Notes: generated by a model from the sequence alone, not told the origin. A stretch of 64,000 nucleotides of DNA from Leucobacter insecticola (GCF_011382965.1 NZ_CP049934.1:1116001-1180000), one strand, 5' to 3'; counted from the stretch's first letter, positions 8,979 through 18,632 are shown. Program-made: numbers and translations.

Positions 8979-10310
8979 ATGACCGAGATCGTACTGCGCG
9001 CGGACATGATGCTGGTGCCCGCTGGTGTGGTGAAGAACGCCGAGCTTGCTTTTGAGAGCTGTACTGATGACGGCCGCCGTGGAGGTGGCCGAATCACGTA
9101 TGCGGGTCCGGCTCGCGCCGGTTCGATGGTGACGCACGATCTCGCCGGGCACCTGCTCATGCCCGGGCTCGTGAACGGTCACACCCACTCAGCTATGACG
9201 CTGATGCGAGGCGTCTCTGACGATGAGGCTCTGATGCCATGGCTCGAGACGGTGCAGGGGCTTGAACGGCACCTCACGCACGAGGACGTCGAGGTGGGGC
9301 TGCAGCTGGCGATGCTTGAAATGATCGAGACCGGCACGACCGCGTTCGCCGACATGTACCACTGGGATAGCGCGCTCCTCGAACTGGTGCGTGATGCGGG
9401 CATGCGCGTGCTTGCGGCGCTCGCGGTCTCCGCTCCTGAAGCGGTCGCGTTTCCTCGGGTGTCGCCGTGGAATGGTGCGGAAGCGATAGCGGAGACTGAG
9501 GCGCTCGCCGCACGGTACGCGAGTGATCCTCAGATCAGGATCGCCTACGGCCCGCACACCCCCTACACCTGCCCGCCCGCGTTCTTGAGAGAGATCGCCG
9601 AACGCGCGGTACGGTTTGGGATCCCGATCCACACCCATGTCTCGGAGTCGAGCGGCGAGGTCGAGGGAATTCTTGCGGCCCACGGCGCCATGCCGGGCGA
9701 CTACCTTGATTCGTTAGGTTTTTTTGAGGCCGAGGTTCACGCGGCGCACTGTGTCCACCTGAGCGATAGCGAGATCGAACTGTTCGCGCGTGCCGGTGCT
9801 TCGATCAGCCACAACCCGGTGTCGAATCTCAAACTGGGCAACGGAATCGCGCGCCTCCCGGAGCTGATGGCCGCGGGCGTGCGGCTTGCGCTCGGCACTG
9901 ATTCGGCCGCGAGCAACAACTCTCTCGACCTGTTTGAGGAGATCAAGCTCGCTGCATTGCTGCCGCGCGGGGTGCGTCAGGATGCCGCGGTGGTGCCCGG
10001 TGCCGATGTGCTTGAGATTGCGACGGCCGGGGGATCCGCGGCGATTGGGTTCCCGGAGGCTGGCGCGCTCTCGGTCGGGTGCCTCGCTGACGTGATCGCG
10101 CTTGATATTACTGGGGCCTCTGCGACTCCGCTTGAAGCCGAGTCGATTCGGTCGCACGCGGTGTTCGGGGCCACGGGTGCTGATGTGCGTCACGTGTTTA
10201 TTGGCGGCAGGCACGTGTATGCCGACGGGGCGCATCTGACGCTTGATGCGGCGGCGATCCGGGATCGTGCCCGGGCCGCCCGGGCTCGCCTGCGCGAGGC
10301 TTCTGCGTGA
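8979..10310 (+). CDS. MtaD/SsnA-type amidohydrolase (probable MTA/SAH deaminase)
   Basis: 443-residue metal-dependent deaminase family protein. Seen are the metal motif LVNGHTHSAMTLMRG, the central HTHVSES and HCVHLSDSEIELFARAGASISHNPVSNLKLG, and the catalytic Asp region ALGTDSAASNNSLDLF. Members convert 5'-methylthioadenosine or S-adenosylhomocysteine to inosyl forms; guanine- or triazine-type substrates are alternatives. GGGAG at 8969-8973 favours the ATG at 8979 over 8967. luxS and an MTA/SAH nucleosidase lie within 4 kb, which supports a role in this pathway. Confidence 0.85.
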   Translation: MTEIVLRADMMLVPAGVVKNAELAFESCTDDGRRGGGRITYAGPARAGSMVTHDLAGHLLMPGLVNGHTHSAMTLMRGVSDDEALMPWLETVQGLERHLTHEDVEVGLQLAMLEMIETGTTAFADMYHWDSALLELVRDAGMRVLAALAVSAPEAVAFPRVSPWNGAEAIAETEALAARYASDPQIRIAYGPHTPYTCPPAFLREIAERAVRFGIPIHTHVSESSGEVEGILAAHGAMPGDYLDSLGFFEAEVHAAHCVHLSDSEIELFARAGASISHNPVSNLKLGNGIARLPELMAAGVRLALGTDSAASNNSLDLFEEIKLAALLPRGVRQDAAVVPGADVLEIATAGGSAAIGFPEAGALSVGCLADVIALDITGASATPLEAESIRSHAVFGATGADVRHVFIGGRHVYADGAHLTLDAAAIRDRARAARARLREASA

Positions 10311-10341
10311 GGCGTTTGCGCGCGGCGTTAGGTTGAGGAGT

Positions 10342-10435
10342 CAGTATCTCGACGAGAAGCCAGTATCTCGACGAGAAACCACCTCGCGTGCGTCGGCAGA
10401 GTGCATTCTCGTCGGAATACTGGCTTCTCGTCGAT
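10342..10435. repeat. Intergenic direct-plus-inverted repeat (family A architecture, different unit)
   Basis: CAGTATCTCGACGAGAA occurs twice in tandem (10342-10358, 10361-10377). It is followed by the inverted forms TTCTCGTCGGAATACTG (10406-10422) and TTCTCGTCGAT (10425-10435). The layout is that of the family A blocks, two direct then two inverted copies, but the sequence differs. It lies between the convergent mtaD-like and luxS genes. Confidence 0.75.
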
Positions 10436-10457
10436 GCAGAAGCGGTCCAGGCGGGCG

Positions 10458-10949
10458 CTACGCGATCCTGGAGCGGTCGAAAGCGTCGAGGCTAATACCC
10501 TGCGCGAGAACCTGCTTTGACCACTCCTTTGCAGAGTGCAAGCTGTGGTCGCGGTAGTTGCCGCAGCTGCGGTCGTCGGTGCCGGGCACGTCCTCCCAGG
10601 TGACGCGTTCCACCAGGTCCTCGAGTGAACTTTTGATCGCCGAAGCGACCTCGAGCGGCGTCGGTTCGCCCCACGCGATGAGGTGGAACCCCGTGCGGCA
10701 GCCGAAGGGAGAGATATCGATCAATCCCTCGAATCGGGTGCGCAGGAGCGCGGCGATGGTGTGCTCGATCGTGTGCAGCCCAGCCGTTGGGATCTCTCCC
10801 GCGTTCGGTTGCACGAGGCGAATATCGTAGTTGGAGATGGCATCGCCACGGGGCCCGTGCGAGACCCCGATCAGCCGAACATAGGGCGCCAGCACGCGGG
10901 TGTGATCCAGGGAGAAACTCTCAACCTCGGCAAGTTCGACGTCGCTCAT
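10458..10949 (-). CDS. luxS: S-ribosylhomocysteine lyase
   Basis: 163-residue iron-dependent lyase that splits S-ribosylhomocysteine into homocysteine and DPD, the precursor of autoinducer-2. The metal motif HTIEH (about residues 55-59) and the catalytic cysteine in FGCRTGFHL are present. The frame is open far upstream, but only the ATG at 10949 gives the standard N-terminus ([11 protein letters not shown]). Together with the nucleosidase at 12520 it completes SAH recycling to homocysteine. Confidence 0.96.
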   Translation of the reverse strand: MSDVELAEVESFSLDHTRVLAPYVRLIGVSHGPRGDAISNYDIRLVQPNAGEIPTAGLHTIEHTIAALLRTRFEGLIDISPFGCRTGFHLIAWGEPTPLEVASAIKSSLEDLVERVTWEDVPGTDDRSCGNYRDHSLHSAKEWSKQVLAQGISLDAFDRSRIA

Positions 10950-11023
10950 GTGCCCAGTGTAGCCGGGTGGCGGTATTGCCCGCTTAACCGGTTGTCGCAC
11001 TGGGCGAGGGCCGTGCGCGCTGG

Positions 11024-11310
11024 CTAGGCGGCCTGGGCGAGATCGCGGCGGGTCAGTGCGATGCGTGCGAGGGATCCCTTGGCGGGCTCCTCGACACGCA
11101 CGTCCCAGCCAGCGCGGGCAAGGCGCTTCAGGTCGAGCTGCGCATCCGAGATGCGGTCCGTTTCGACGATGTAGAGCGTGCGTCCCGAGCTGCGGTACAC
11201 CGAACGGTGCTGCGCCCAAGTTGGGATGTGCGTGCCGGCGCCGTCGCCAAGCGAGTGGTAGGGGTACGGAGCGGCTGGCGCTCGAAGTGTGTGATGCTGT
11301 TGGTGTTCAT
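11024..11310 (-). CDS. Small conserved-looking protein (one-base frame break)
   Basis: A 95-residue protein appears if one base is added to the GGGG run at 11261-11264. It begins [20 protein letters not shown] and continues with [20 protein letters not shown] and [20 protein letters not shown]. The ATG at 11310 has GAAGGA six to eleven bases upstream. Third-position GC is high in the upstream frame before the run and in the other frame after it, which is why a break is inferred. No family is recognised. It is a soluble, probably cytoplasmic protein. Confidence 0.55.
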
Positions 11311-11761
11311 GATGGTCCTTCCTCGTGCACTCTTGTGCACTTGGCGGCTCCCACATTGCGTGCAGTGAGCTGCCCATTGCCCTAATTCTGGGCGTTTGAT
11401 GCTGTACGCCGTATGCGCACACTGAATAACTGGCGAGGCGACTGTAGGATCTCGTGATCCTTCATTCAAGCCTGCAGTGTTGAGTTCTGTAGCAACCTTG
11501 CGGAGTAAGAGTGGCCCGTTTGCGTCAATATCAACGCGACGTCTACATCAACGCACGGGAGCGATCACGCTGGCTAAAAGCGAACTCAACTGATCAGCAT
11601 ACGTGAAATCGAGTCGGAATGCAAAAGTCTGGCGCAGAGCGTGGCAGTATTGAGTGCGGTTGGCTAGTCATTCCGGCTTCGCGATCTTGTCTGTAGGCAG
11701 GGTCATCCATCGTCCAGCTCCGGCCATCCACACTGAAACTGAAGCTCCGAAAGGATCCCAG
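11311..11761. other. Intergenic region upstream of nagB
   Basis: About 450 bp between divergent genes. It contains the ribosome-binding site of the small gene on the minus strand and the AAGGA of nagB. There is also a short repeat, GTGCAC TCTT GTGCAC, near 11325-11340. I see no convincing coding sequence and no clear DasR/NagR-type operator. Confidence 0.4.
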
Positions 11762-12523
11762 ATGAACAACGAGTTAGTCAGCGCCGTCGAAGTCTTTGGC
11801 GGCAGCGAGGAACTCGGCGTCGCCGTCGCGGAGCTGATGGTGGCTGAGATCCGCCGCGATCCCGAAGCGGTTGTTGGGCTTGCCACGGGATCCTCGCCCG
11901 TCGCAGCCTATTCAGCCTGGGGTGAGATGGCACGCGCGGAAGGGCTGGACCAGAGCAGAGTTCGCGGATTCGCTCTCGACGAATACATCGGTATTGATCC
12001 TTCCCACCCAGAAAGCTTTCACGCAGTTGTTGCACGCGAGGCGATTGGTCTCGCGGGGCTCGTACCTTCTCAGGTGCGCGTGCCGCAGGCTGCGAGCTTT
12101 TCCGAGACCGCCGCTGCGGGCGCAGAATACGAAGAGGCGATTCGTGCGGCCGGCGGGATCGGCGTGCAGATCCTTGGGATCGGTCGCAACGGCCACCTCG
12201 CATTTAACGAGCCGGGATCTGATCCTGACTCCCGCACCCGCGGCGTCACGCTCACCGCAGAGACTCGCAGCGACAACGCCCGCTTCTTTGACTCTGTGGA
12301 TGAAGTACCCGAATACGCGATTACCCAGGGGCTTGGCACCATCTTTGAGGCACGCGAGCTGCTCGTGATCGCAACCGGCGGCGCGAAGGCCGCTGCAGTT
12401 GCCGCCGCGATCCAGGGCCCTGAGACACTTGACGTACCCGCGAGCTTGCTCCGTCGCCACCCGCGCGTGCGCTGGTTTCTCGACGAGGCCGCTGCCGCTG
12501 AACTGGATCGAGACAGACTGTGA
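11762..12523 (+). CDS. nagB: Glucosamine-6-phosphate deaminase
   Basis: 253-residue enzyme that converts glucosamine 6-phosphate to fructose 6-phosphate and ammonia, in amino-sugar catabolism. Motifs are GLATGSSPVAAY (phosphate loop), FALDEYIGI (catalytic Asp-Glu), GIGRNGHLAFNEPG (catalytic His region) and the late VIATGGAKA. The frame is open to 11654, but the ATG at 11762 has AAGGA upstream and gives the normal N-terminus. The stop overlaps the GTG of the nucleosidase gene, so the two are probably one operon. No nagA is seen nearby. Confidence 0.94.
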   Translation: MNNELVSAVEVFGGSEELGVAVAELMVAEIRRDPEAVVGLATGSSPVAAYSAWGEMARAEGLDQSRVRGFALDEYIGIDPSHPESFHAVVAREAIGLAGLVPSQVRVPQAASFSETAAAGAEYEEAIRAAGGIGVQILGIGRNGHLAFNEPGSDPDSRTRGVTLTAETRSDNARFFDSVDEVPEYAITQGLGTIFEARELLVIATGGAKAAAVAAAIQGPETLDVPASLLRRHPRVRWFLDEAAAAELDRDRL

Positions 12524-13095
12524 ACTCCACCCCACCGAAGACTCTGCTGGTGTTTGCGCACCGCGACGAGGCCACGGCGTTTGCTGAGGTTGACCATCTT
12601 GTGACAGGAGTGGGCAAGATCAACGCTGCGGTATCGCTTGCTGCCGCGCTCGCCACAGGCGCCGGGAGCGCAGCTGTGGAGCGTGTCGTGGTGCTTGGCA
12701 CGGCGGGGATCGTGGGCGACGGAGCGGATCGCCCAGATCTCGACACTGTGTACCAGATTGCCCGAGTGGTGCAGCACGATTTTTCGTTGCCCTCGCCCGA
12801 GCTGCATCCTGGCGGAGAGATGCTGCTGCCAGGATCCACCGCGACGATCGCGACCGGTGATGTGTTTGTGCAAGACGACGCCCAGCGCGCGCACATTCAA
12901 AAGCTTGGCGCGGATCTTGTCGACATGGAGGCCTACGCGTTTGCGAGTGTCTGCGAAAGGTTCGGAGTGCCGCTGCAGATCTTCAAGATACCCTCTGACT
13001 TCGCCGATAGCTCCACGACGGCCGAGGAATGGGACACGATCGTGTTCCGCAAGAGCGAGCAGTTGCGCGAATTCTGGGACACGCGCCTGGTGTGA
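12520..13095 (+). CDS. MTA/SAH nucleosidase-like protein
   Basis: 191-residue member of the nucleoside phosphorylase (PNP/UDP) superfamily, shorter than the usual 230 residues. Key features are the early Gly-rich loop VTGVGKINAA, VLGTAGIVG, and the late VDMEAYAFASVCERFGVP (substrate-binding Met-Glu) followed by IFKIPSDFAD (catalytic Asp). It probably releases adenine from S-adenosylhomocysteine or methylthioadenosine, feeding luxS. It starts at a GTG overlapping the nagB stop. Confidence 0.82.
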   Translation: MNSTPPKTLLVFAHRDEATAFAEVDHLVTGVGKINAAVSLAAALATGAGSAAVERVVVLGTAGIVGDGADRPDLDTVYQIARVVQHDFSLPSPELHPGGEMLLPGSTATIATGDVFVQDDAQRAHIQKLGADLVDMEAYAFASVCERFGVPLQIFKIPSDFADSSTTAEEWDTIVFRKSEQLREFWDTRLV

Positions 13096-13098
13096 CTC

Positions 13099-13137
13099 GG
13101 ATCCTGAGCCAGGATCCTGAGCCCGGATCCTGCGCCA
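13099..13137. repeat. Tandem 13-mer GGATCCTGAGCCA x3
   Basis: Three exact-length tandem 13-base units, GGATCCTGAGCCA, GGATCCTGAGCCC and GGATCCTGCGCCA, lie directly after the nucleosidase gene. Shorter runs of the same word family occur in the linkers of RecQ and GlpD and in many intergenic spots. Confidence 0.85.
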
Positions 13138-13151
13138 GCTAACTCGGCGCC

Positions 13152-13201
13152 GTGTGCGCAAGTTGTGGTTATCCGTGCCCATAAGAATAATCTGCGCACA
13201 C
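13152..13201. repeat. 50-bp palindromic repeat, family B, copy 1
   Basis: GTGTGCGCA at 13152-13160 is inverted as TGCGCACAC at 13193-13201, with a conserved middle (TTATC ... CCCATAAGAA). The reverse complement of 40374-40423 matches it over its full 50 bp with about ten differences. It lies between the nucleosidase gene and the MOSC gene. Confidence 0.8.
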
Positions 13202-13311
13202 AGCACGGGTGAATGTGTTCGTGCGAGGGGGATCGGGTAGGGGGCGCGGGCAGGGGATCGGGATCGGGCGCGAGCACGGATACGCTCGGGCGCATGCGCA
13301 ATGATAGAGGC

Positions 13312-14126
13312 ATGGCCCACGTCGCAGCCCTCTACCGCTACCCGTCAAGGGGTTCACGCCCGAGCCGGTCGACGCGCTCACCGTGCAACCCGACGGCAGG
13401 ATCGCGGGCGATCGGGTGCTCGCGTTTCGTTTCGCTCGCGCGGCAACACCTGATTTCCGTGACGGTCTCGAACACTGGCCGAAGGCGAAGGGCCTTTCGC
13501 TCCAGGACTTCCCCTCGCTTGCCGCGTTGCAGCTGAGCTTTGATCAGCAGACACAACGCGTGAGGATTACCCGCGCGGGTGAAAAGCTGGTCGAGGCGGG
13601 CCTTGACGAGCAAGGTCGCGCTGCCCTCACAGAAGCCGTTACCAGTTTCGTGTTGAGCACACCCGAGGGTGCTCGACTCCGCGGCCCGGGCAGGCTGCCG
13701 CTCGTCTTGGTCGGCGACGGCGCGACCTCGCGCTTCCAGGACCGGGCCCGGGGCTACGTGTCCGTGCACAGCCAGGAGAGCGTCAAAGATCTTGAGCTTT
13801 CGATGGGTATGCCGATTGATGCTCGGCGATTCAGATCCAACATTGTGATCGCGGGCGTCGACGCTTGGGACGAACTCGCCTGGCAGGGGCGCTTGAGGAT
13901 CGGTGACGTCGAGTTCCATACGGAGGGGCCGATCGTCCGCTGCCTCGCGACTCACGCAAACCCGGACACCGGTGAGCGCGATGCTCCCGTGCTCACTACG
14001 CTCACGCGAGACATCGGGCAGCAGCAACCGACACTTGGGCGGCTACTGCTGCCTGCAGACTTTGGGCAAGGGGGAACGATCCGCGTCGGGGATGAGGTTT
14101 CCGCGGGTGCCGTGATCCGTGCCTGA
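13312..14126 (+). CDS. MOSC-domain protein (one-base frame break)
   Basis: 271 residues when one G is added to GGGG 13349-13352. It has an N-terminal beta-barrel (MAHVAALYRYP ... GFTPEPVDALTVQPDG) followed by a MOSC domain with GDRVLAFRF and the late GPIVRCLATHANPDTGERD, where the conserved cysteine lies. MOSC proteins handle sulfur carried on molybdenum cofactor or reduce N-hydroxylated compounds. The stop is overlapped by the GTG of the polymerase-like gene. Confidence 0.82.
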
Positions 14127-15881
14127 GACTGATGCCGTGCGAAATGCCGGTACCCCGCAGGATCCCGGGTCCGCGCGCTGGTGGGTGCTTGGCAGAGCCG
14201 GCGAGCAGATCCAAGCCGCCCCAATCACTGCGAATGGTGAGCGCGGCGACACCGTGACGATCCCGGCCGACACACTGACAGCGTGGATCAGGGAGCAAGA
14301 AGCGGCGTTAGGCCCCGCTGGGTGTGGAGCGACACGGCCGCATGGCTGCCGCAACTGCTGGCTGCGGGGGTGCGGGTGATGCGCTGCCACGATCTCAGGC
14401 TGAGTCACGCGATCCTGCAGCGCTCGATCCTGGTGCCGGATCGCCGCGCACTGGCAGCGGCAATCCAGTGGGAGGCAGAGTCTGTGGTTCCCGCAATTGC
14501 AACCGCACCCACGCTCTTCGACGCCGAGACGGTATCGGGCGGCAGTCGATCCGTGCCCCACGACCTGGATCCTGCGCTCGAAGAATTTGAGCGGCAGCAG
14601 ACGGCGCTCGCGGCCGCGAAAGATCCGGGGAAGCTGCGGTTCCTGCTTGCCGCCGAATCTGCGGGAGCGCTCGCTGCGGCCGAGATGGAGGCTGCGGGAG
14701 TGCCCTGGGATGCTGCCGAGCATGACCGGCTGCTTGAAGAGGAGCTTGGCCCGCGGCCCGCGAGAGGCGAGAAACCCTCGCGTATGCTCGCGGTCGCTGA
14801 GGAGGTGCGTGCCGCTCTGGGTGATCCGCGGGCTAGCCTCGATTCCGCCCCCAAGCTGCTGCGCGCGCTACGGGCGGCCGGAATCGATGTCAAGTCGACC
14901 TCGCGCTGGGAACTCGCCGAGCACGAACACCCGGCAATCGCCCCGCTGCTGCACTATAAGAAGCTGTCGCGCCTCCACACCGCCAACGGCTGGGCTTGGA
15001 TCGACGAATGGGTGCGCGAGGGCCGGTACCGGCCCGTATACGTTCCCGGAGGTGTGGTGACGGGGCGATGGGCGTCGAGCGGGGGCGGTGCGCTGCAGTT
15101 GCCGCGGCAGCTGCGTCCTGCACTGAGGGCGGATCCCGGCTGGACGCTTGTCACGGCCGACGTTGCCCAGCTTGAGCCTCGCGTGCTTGCGGCGATGTCG
15201 GGGGATCGGGCGATGGCCGCTGCGGGGGCGGCGAAGGATCTGTACGCCGGGGTGGTGGACAGTGGCGCGGTGCAGAGCCGGGATGAGGCAAAGATTGCGG
15301 TCCTCGGCGCGATGTACGGTGCCACGACGGGTGACAGTGGGCGGTTGGTGCCGCGGTTGCGGCGGAGCTATCCCGCGGCGATGGCGCTTGTGGATCACGC
15401 TGCGGCCCTTGGAGAGCAGGGCGGGGTGGTCTCTACCCGGCTGGGGCGATCTTCGCCGGAGCCGGACAACGCGTGGCGCGAGCTCCAAGCGCGAGCCAGT
15501 ATGCCCGGAGCAACCTCGCGGGACGAGGATCAGGCCAGGCGCGCGGCACGCGAATTTGGCAGGTTCACGCGCAACTTTGTGGTGCAGGGCACCGCGGCAG
15601 AGTGGGCGCTCTCCTGGATTGCCGAGCTGCGGCTGCAATTGGCGAAGTTTGAACCCGCCGGGGTCCCCGCCCCCGCCTCCGGTCCAGTTTTCGAGCGCGC
15701 GCCGCACCTGGTGTTCTTCCTGCACGACGAAATCATCGTGCACACGCCCCAGGAATGCGCGACCGAGGTGGCTGCCGCGGTTGAGGCCGCGGCCGTGACC
15801 GCGGGACGGCGCCTGTTTGGATCCGCGCCCGTCGACTTCCCGCTCGATCTGAAGATTGCTGAACGATCTGTGAAGGACTAA
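14119..15881 (+). CDS. DNA polymerase I-like protein (one-base frame break)
   Basis: About 587 residues, matching the actinobacterial bifunctional 3'-5' exonuclease/DNA polymerase family rather than full-length PolA. It lacks the 5' nuclease domain. The family A palm motifs are intact: motif A VTADVAQLEPRVLAAMSGD, motif B DEAKIAVLGAMYG and motif C FFLHDEIIVHT. The N-terminal exonuclease-like part starts at the GTG at 14119, inside the MOSC stop, and the frame breaks at CCCC 14313-14316. One added C joins EAALGP to RWVWSDTAAW. It is probably an auxiliary repair polymerase. The 3' end overlaps the convergent AI-2E gene by four bases. Confidence 0.85.
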
Positions 15882-17091
15882 GAGACCTGGTCCTCGCTGG
15901 CGACAGTCCGTTCGAGACTCGGGGCGGCATCTGGCGGCGTGGTCTTCTGATCCTGAGCAGGGAACACCACTTTCTGCACGATGATGATGACGCTTGCGGC
16001 GACCGGGATCGCGACGAGTGCGCCGAGGATCCCGCCCAGCGCACCGCCGCCAACTGCGGCGATCACTACGATCGCGCCGGGCACCGCGACGGCCTTGCTC
16101 ATAATCCGCGGGCTGATCACGTAGGCCTCGATCTGCATGTAGATGAGGTAGTAGATCGCGGCGATGAGCGCCGTGGTGGGGATTCGAAGAGGCAAAGGAG
16201 CGAGATGATGATGGAGGCCGAGAGCGTGCCGACCAGGGGGATCATCGAGCCGATGAACGCGAAGAGCGCGAGCAAGGCGGGCATCGGGGCGCCGATAATG
16301 CTGAGGAAAATCAGGCTGAGCACACCGTTGGTGAGCGCCAGACCGACCTGCCCGATGACGTAGCGTCCGACCGCGCTGGAGACGTCCTCGAGGAGCTCGG
16401 TGAAACGCGGGCGCTGGTAGGCGGGTACGAAGCGGGCCGCCAGGCGTTTCATGCCACGAATGGAGGCCATGAAGTACAACGTCAGGATGAGCACGATGGT
16501 GATGCCCGTGATCCCGCCGGCGATCCCTGCGCCAACCGCGACGAGGCCGCCGCCAATCTGGCCGAGGTTGCTCGGATCCTGCAGGAACGTCAGTATGCCC
16601 TGCGCGGCATCTTGGAAGTTTGAGCCGAATTGGTCAGTGAGCTGCTTGTAGAAATCGCTCGCCACAATGTCCTTGACCATGTCCGGAGCGCTGCCGACGA
16701 GCTTAGTGATCTGGTCGATCAGGATCGGCACGACGGCCCACACTACTCCTCCGAAGGCGAGCAGCACGAGCACAACGACGGAGGCGACAGCCGCAGGCCG
16801 GGGGAGTTTGCGCTCGATGAAAGAAACGATGGGGTCGAGGCCGAGGGAGAGAAAAAGCGCGACACCAACGTAGACGAGCACTGTGGCGAGCTGCCCAATG
16901 ATGGAGCCGATGAGGAGCGCCACCAGCACGCCCAGCGCACCGAGTAGTCCGAAGGTGAAGGGGTTGATCCTGGTTCTGCCACGGCCCTGGCCCGGGTTTT
17001 GGCCCTGGTGCGCTTGATTCTGCTTGCCGCGCTTCTTAGGGGCAGGTGCGGCCTGATCCACTTCACCTGCGGTGTCGCGTGCTCTGCTCAT
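15878..17091 (-). CDS. AI-2E family transporter (one-base frame break)
   Basis: About 404 residues once one base is added to GGGG 16178-16181. The cytoplasmic N-terminal tail is rich in Lys, Gln and Gly. Around eight membrane helices follow, in the AI-2E/PerM pattern, including FAFIGSMIPLVGTLSASII and, after the break, YYLIYMQIEAYVISPRIMSK. The family is named for TqsA, an exporter of autoinducer-2, but members also move ions or have unknown cargo. luxS lies about 5 kb away, which is suggestive but not proof. Confidence 0.87.
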
Positions 17092-17161
17092 GTCGCCACC
17101 CTACGCTTTCCTTCGCTTGACGTGGATGCTTGAAGTGTATTGGACGCGCGGGATTCTGGCT

Positions 17162-17240
17162 GAGTGTCCACCACTCTGGCGAGTGTCCACCAAACCTGCA
17201 TGCGGGGCAGGTGGGCGCTCGTTGTTTTGGTGGGCTCTCG
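17162..17240. repeat. Intergenic palindromic repeat, family A, copy 2
   Basis: GAGTGTCCACCA occurs twice (17162-17173, 17181-17192), followed by inverted AGGTGGGCGCTC (17209-17220) and TGGTGGGCTCTC (about 17228-17239). Layout and core word match the copy at 2368-2446. It lies just after the 3' end of the MarR gene. Confidence 0.75.
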
Positions 17241-17257
17241 GGAGTTGGTAGGTGGCG

Positions 17258-17710
17258 CTAACTCGACGATGGGGTCGTTGCGCGCGAGAACTCGTCGAGG
17301 AGCCGGGCGAAGGTTTCGAGGGTCGTCGCGTCCCAGTTGGGGAGGGCATCTTGAAGGGATGCGAGCCTGAATCGCACGGCGGCGGCGTTGAGTTCTTCGC
17401 CCGCGCTGGTCAGGCTCAGGATCACGCTGCGCGGATCCGCCGGGCTGGGGGAGCGTTCCACGAGGCCGGCAGATTCGGCCCGGGCCACCAAGCGGCTGGC
17501 GGTTGAGGGGGTGACCGAGAGTTGAGCTGCGATATCGATGATCCGCGTCTGCTTGCCTGCCCTCCCGCGGCGAGCGATTGTGTCGACGACCAGCATTGAC
17601 GAGAGGTCGACGCCGTCGCCCACCGCCTGCGGTACTTCGAGCAGGCGACGCATGCGGATAAGGGAAGCGTCGATGCTTTCCCATGAGGCTGATTCGGCGA
17701 TTGCGGTCAT
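17258..17710 (-). CDS. MarR-family transcriptional regulator
   Basis: 150-residue winged-helix regulator. The recognition region is QTRIIDIAAQLSVTPSTASRLVARAE and the wing is LVERSPSPADPRSVILSLTSAG, both typical of MarR. The ATG at 17710 lies six bases after a near-consensus -10 (TATAGT on the minus strand), so the transcript is probably leaderless. A TTG 15 bases upstream is open but unlikely. It is divergent from the NmrA-type reductase gene and likely controls it. Confidence 0.88.
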   Translation of the reverse strand: MTAIAESASWESIDASLIRMRRLLEVPQAVGDGVDLSSMLVVDTIARRGRAGKQTRIIDIAAQLSVTPSTASRLVARAESAGLVERSPSPADPRSVILSLTSAGEELNAAAVRFRLASLQDALPNWDATTLETFARLLDEFSRATTPSSS

Positions 17711-17762
17711 AGGTGTACTATACAACTATATTCGCGGATCGCGGTCGCATGAAGGAGACATA
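17711..17762. promoter_or_regulatory. Divergent MarR / NmrA-type promoter region
   Basis: The minus-strand -10 TATAGT (17722-17717) and the plus-strand -10 TATATT (17727-17732) are only four bases apart. The word ACTATA is directly repeated here (17717-17722, 17725-17730 with one change at the first base). GAAGGAG at 17751-17757 is the ribosome-binding site of the NmrA-type gene. A MarR dimer bound here would cover both promoters. Confidence 0.55.
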
Positions 17763-18632
17763 ATGGCGAACGACGTAATTCTGGTTACCGGCGCAACCGG
17801 AAATGTCGGGCGGGCAGTGGTCGAGAGGCTGCTCGAGGCCGGAAGGCCAGTGCGGGCTGCCGGGCGGAGCGTGGAGTCGGTGAGGCGGGTGTTCGGCCAG
17901 CGAGTTGAGGCGGTGGCGCTCGACTTCACCGATCCCGCAAGCTGGCCCGCCGCGTTTGCGGGCGTGGACCGTATGTTCCTGATGCGGCCACCCCATCTTG
18001 GCAAACCAAAGAAAGAGATGATCCCGGCGCTTGAGTATGCGACATCTGCGGGAACGCGGCAGATTGTTTTCCTGTCACTGCAGGGGGCCGAGAAAAACCG
18101 GGTGGTGCCCCACGCCGCCATCGAGGCCTGGCTGCGGGGCGCAGGCATTGACTGGACCTTCGTTCGTGCCTCGTTCTTCCACCAGAATCTCTCCACCACG
18201 CACGTCAGCGACGTTCGGGATCGCGACGCGATCACGGTGCCCGCGGGGCGCGGGGCGACGGCATTCGTAGATACGGAAGACGTCGGGGCCGTAGCCGCGG
18301 CGGCGCTGCTGGATCCACCCGGGTTTCGGAATCGGGCCCTCACCGTGACGGGCGACGAAGCGCTGAGCTACGCGCGCATTGCCGAGATCCTGAGCCGCGA
18401 ACTCGGCCGCCCGATCCGCTACGAAAAGCCTGGCCTGCTGCGCTATCTGGGTCACGCGCGCCGCCACCTCGACATGCCCTGGGGAATGGTGTTTGTGACG
18501 GCCGCGATCTACACCACCGCCCGCCTCGGCATGGCTGACGGGCTCACCGACACGGTGCACGAGGTGCTGGGGCGGGATCCGGTCAGCTTCGCCGAGTTCG
18601 CGCATCGCGAGCGCGCCGCGTGGGTGGCCTAA
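17763..18632 (+). CDS. NmrA/NAD(P)H-binding atypical short-chain reductase
   Basis: 289-residue protein with an N-terminal Rossmann fold (VILVTGATGNVGRAVVERL, GxxGxxG motif). The fold and the later FVDTEDVGAVAAAALLDP match the NmrA/QOR2-like family, which senses redox state or reduces quinones. The ATG at 17763 has a strong GAAGGAG five bases upstream; the open frame further upstream overlaps the regulator gene and is not used. It is divergent from MarR. The substrate is unknown. Confidence 0.87.
   Translation: MANDVILVTGATGNVGRAVVERLLEAGRPVRAAGRSVESVRRVFGQRVEAVALDFTDPASWPAAFAGVDRMFLMRPPHLGKPKKEMIPALEYATSAGTRQIVFLSLQGAEKNRVVPHAAIEAWLRGAGIDWTFVRASFFHQNLSTTHVSDVRDRDAITVPAGRGATAFVDTEDVGAVAAAALLDPPGFRNRALTVTGDEALSYARIAEILSRELGRPIRYEKPGLLRYLGHARRHLDMPWGMVFVTAAIYTTARLGMADGLTDTVHEVLGRDPVSFAEFAHRERAAWVA

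Noticed and set aside
11311..11761. GntR/DasR operator upstream of nagB
   Set aside because: I looked for an ACTGGTCTAGACCACT-like palindrome and found none convincing.
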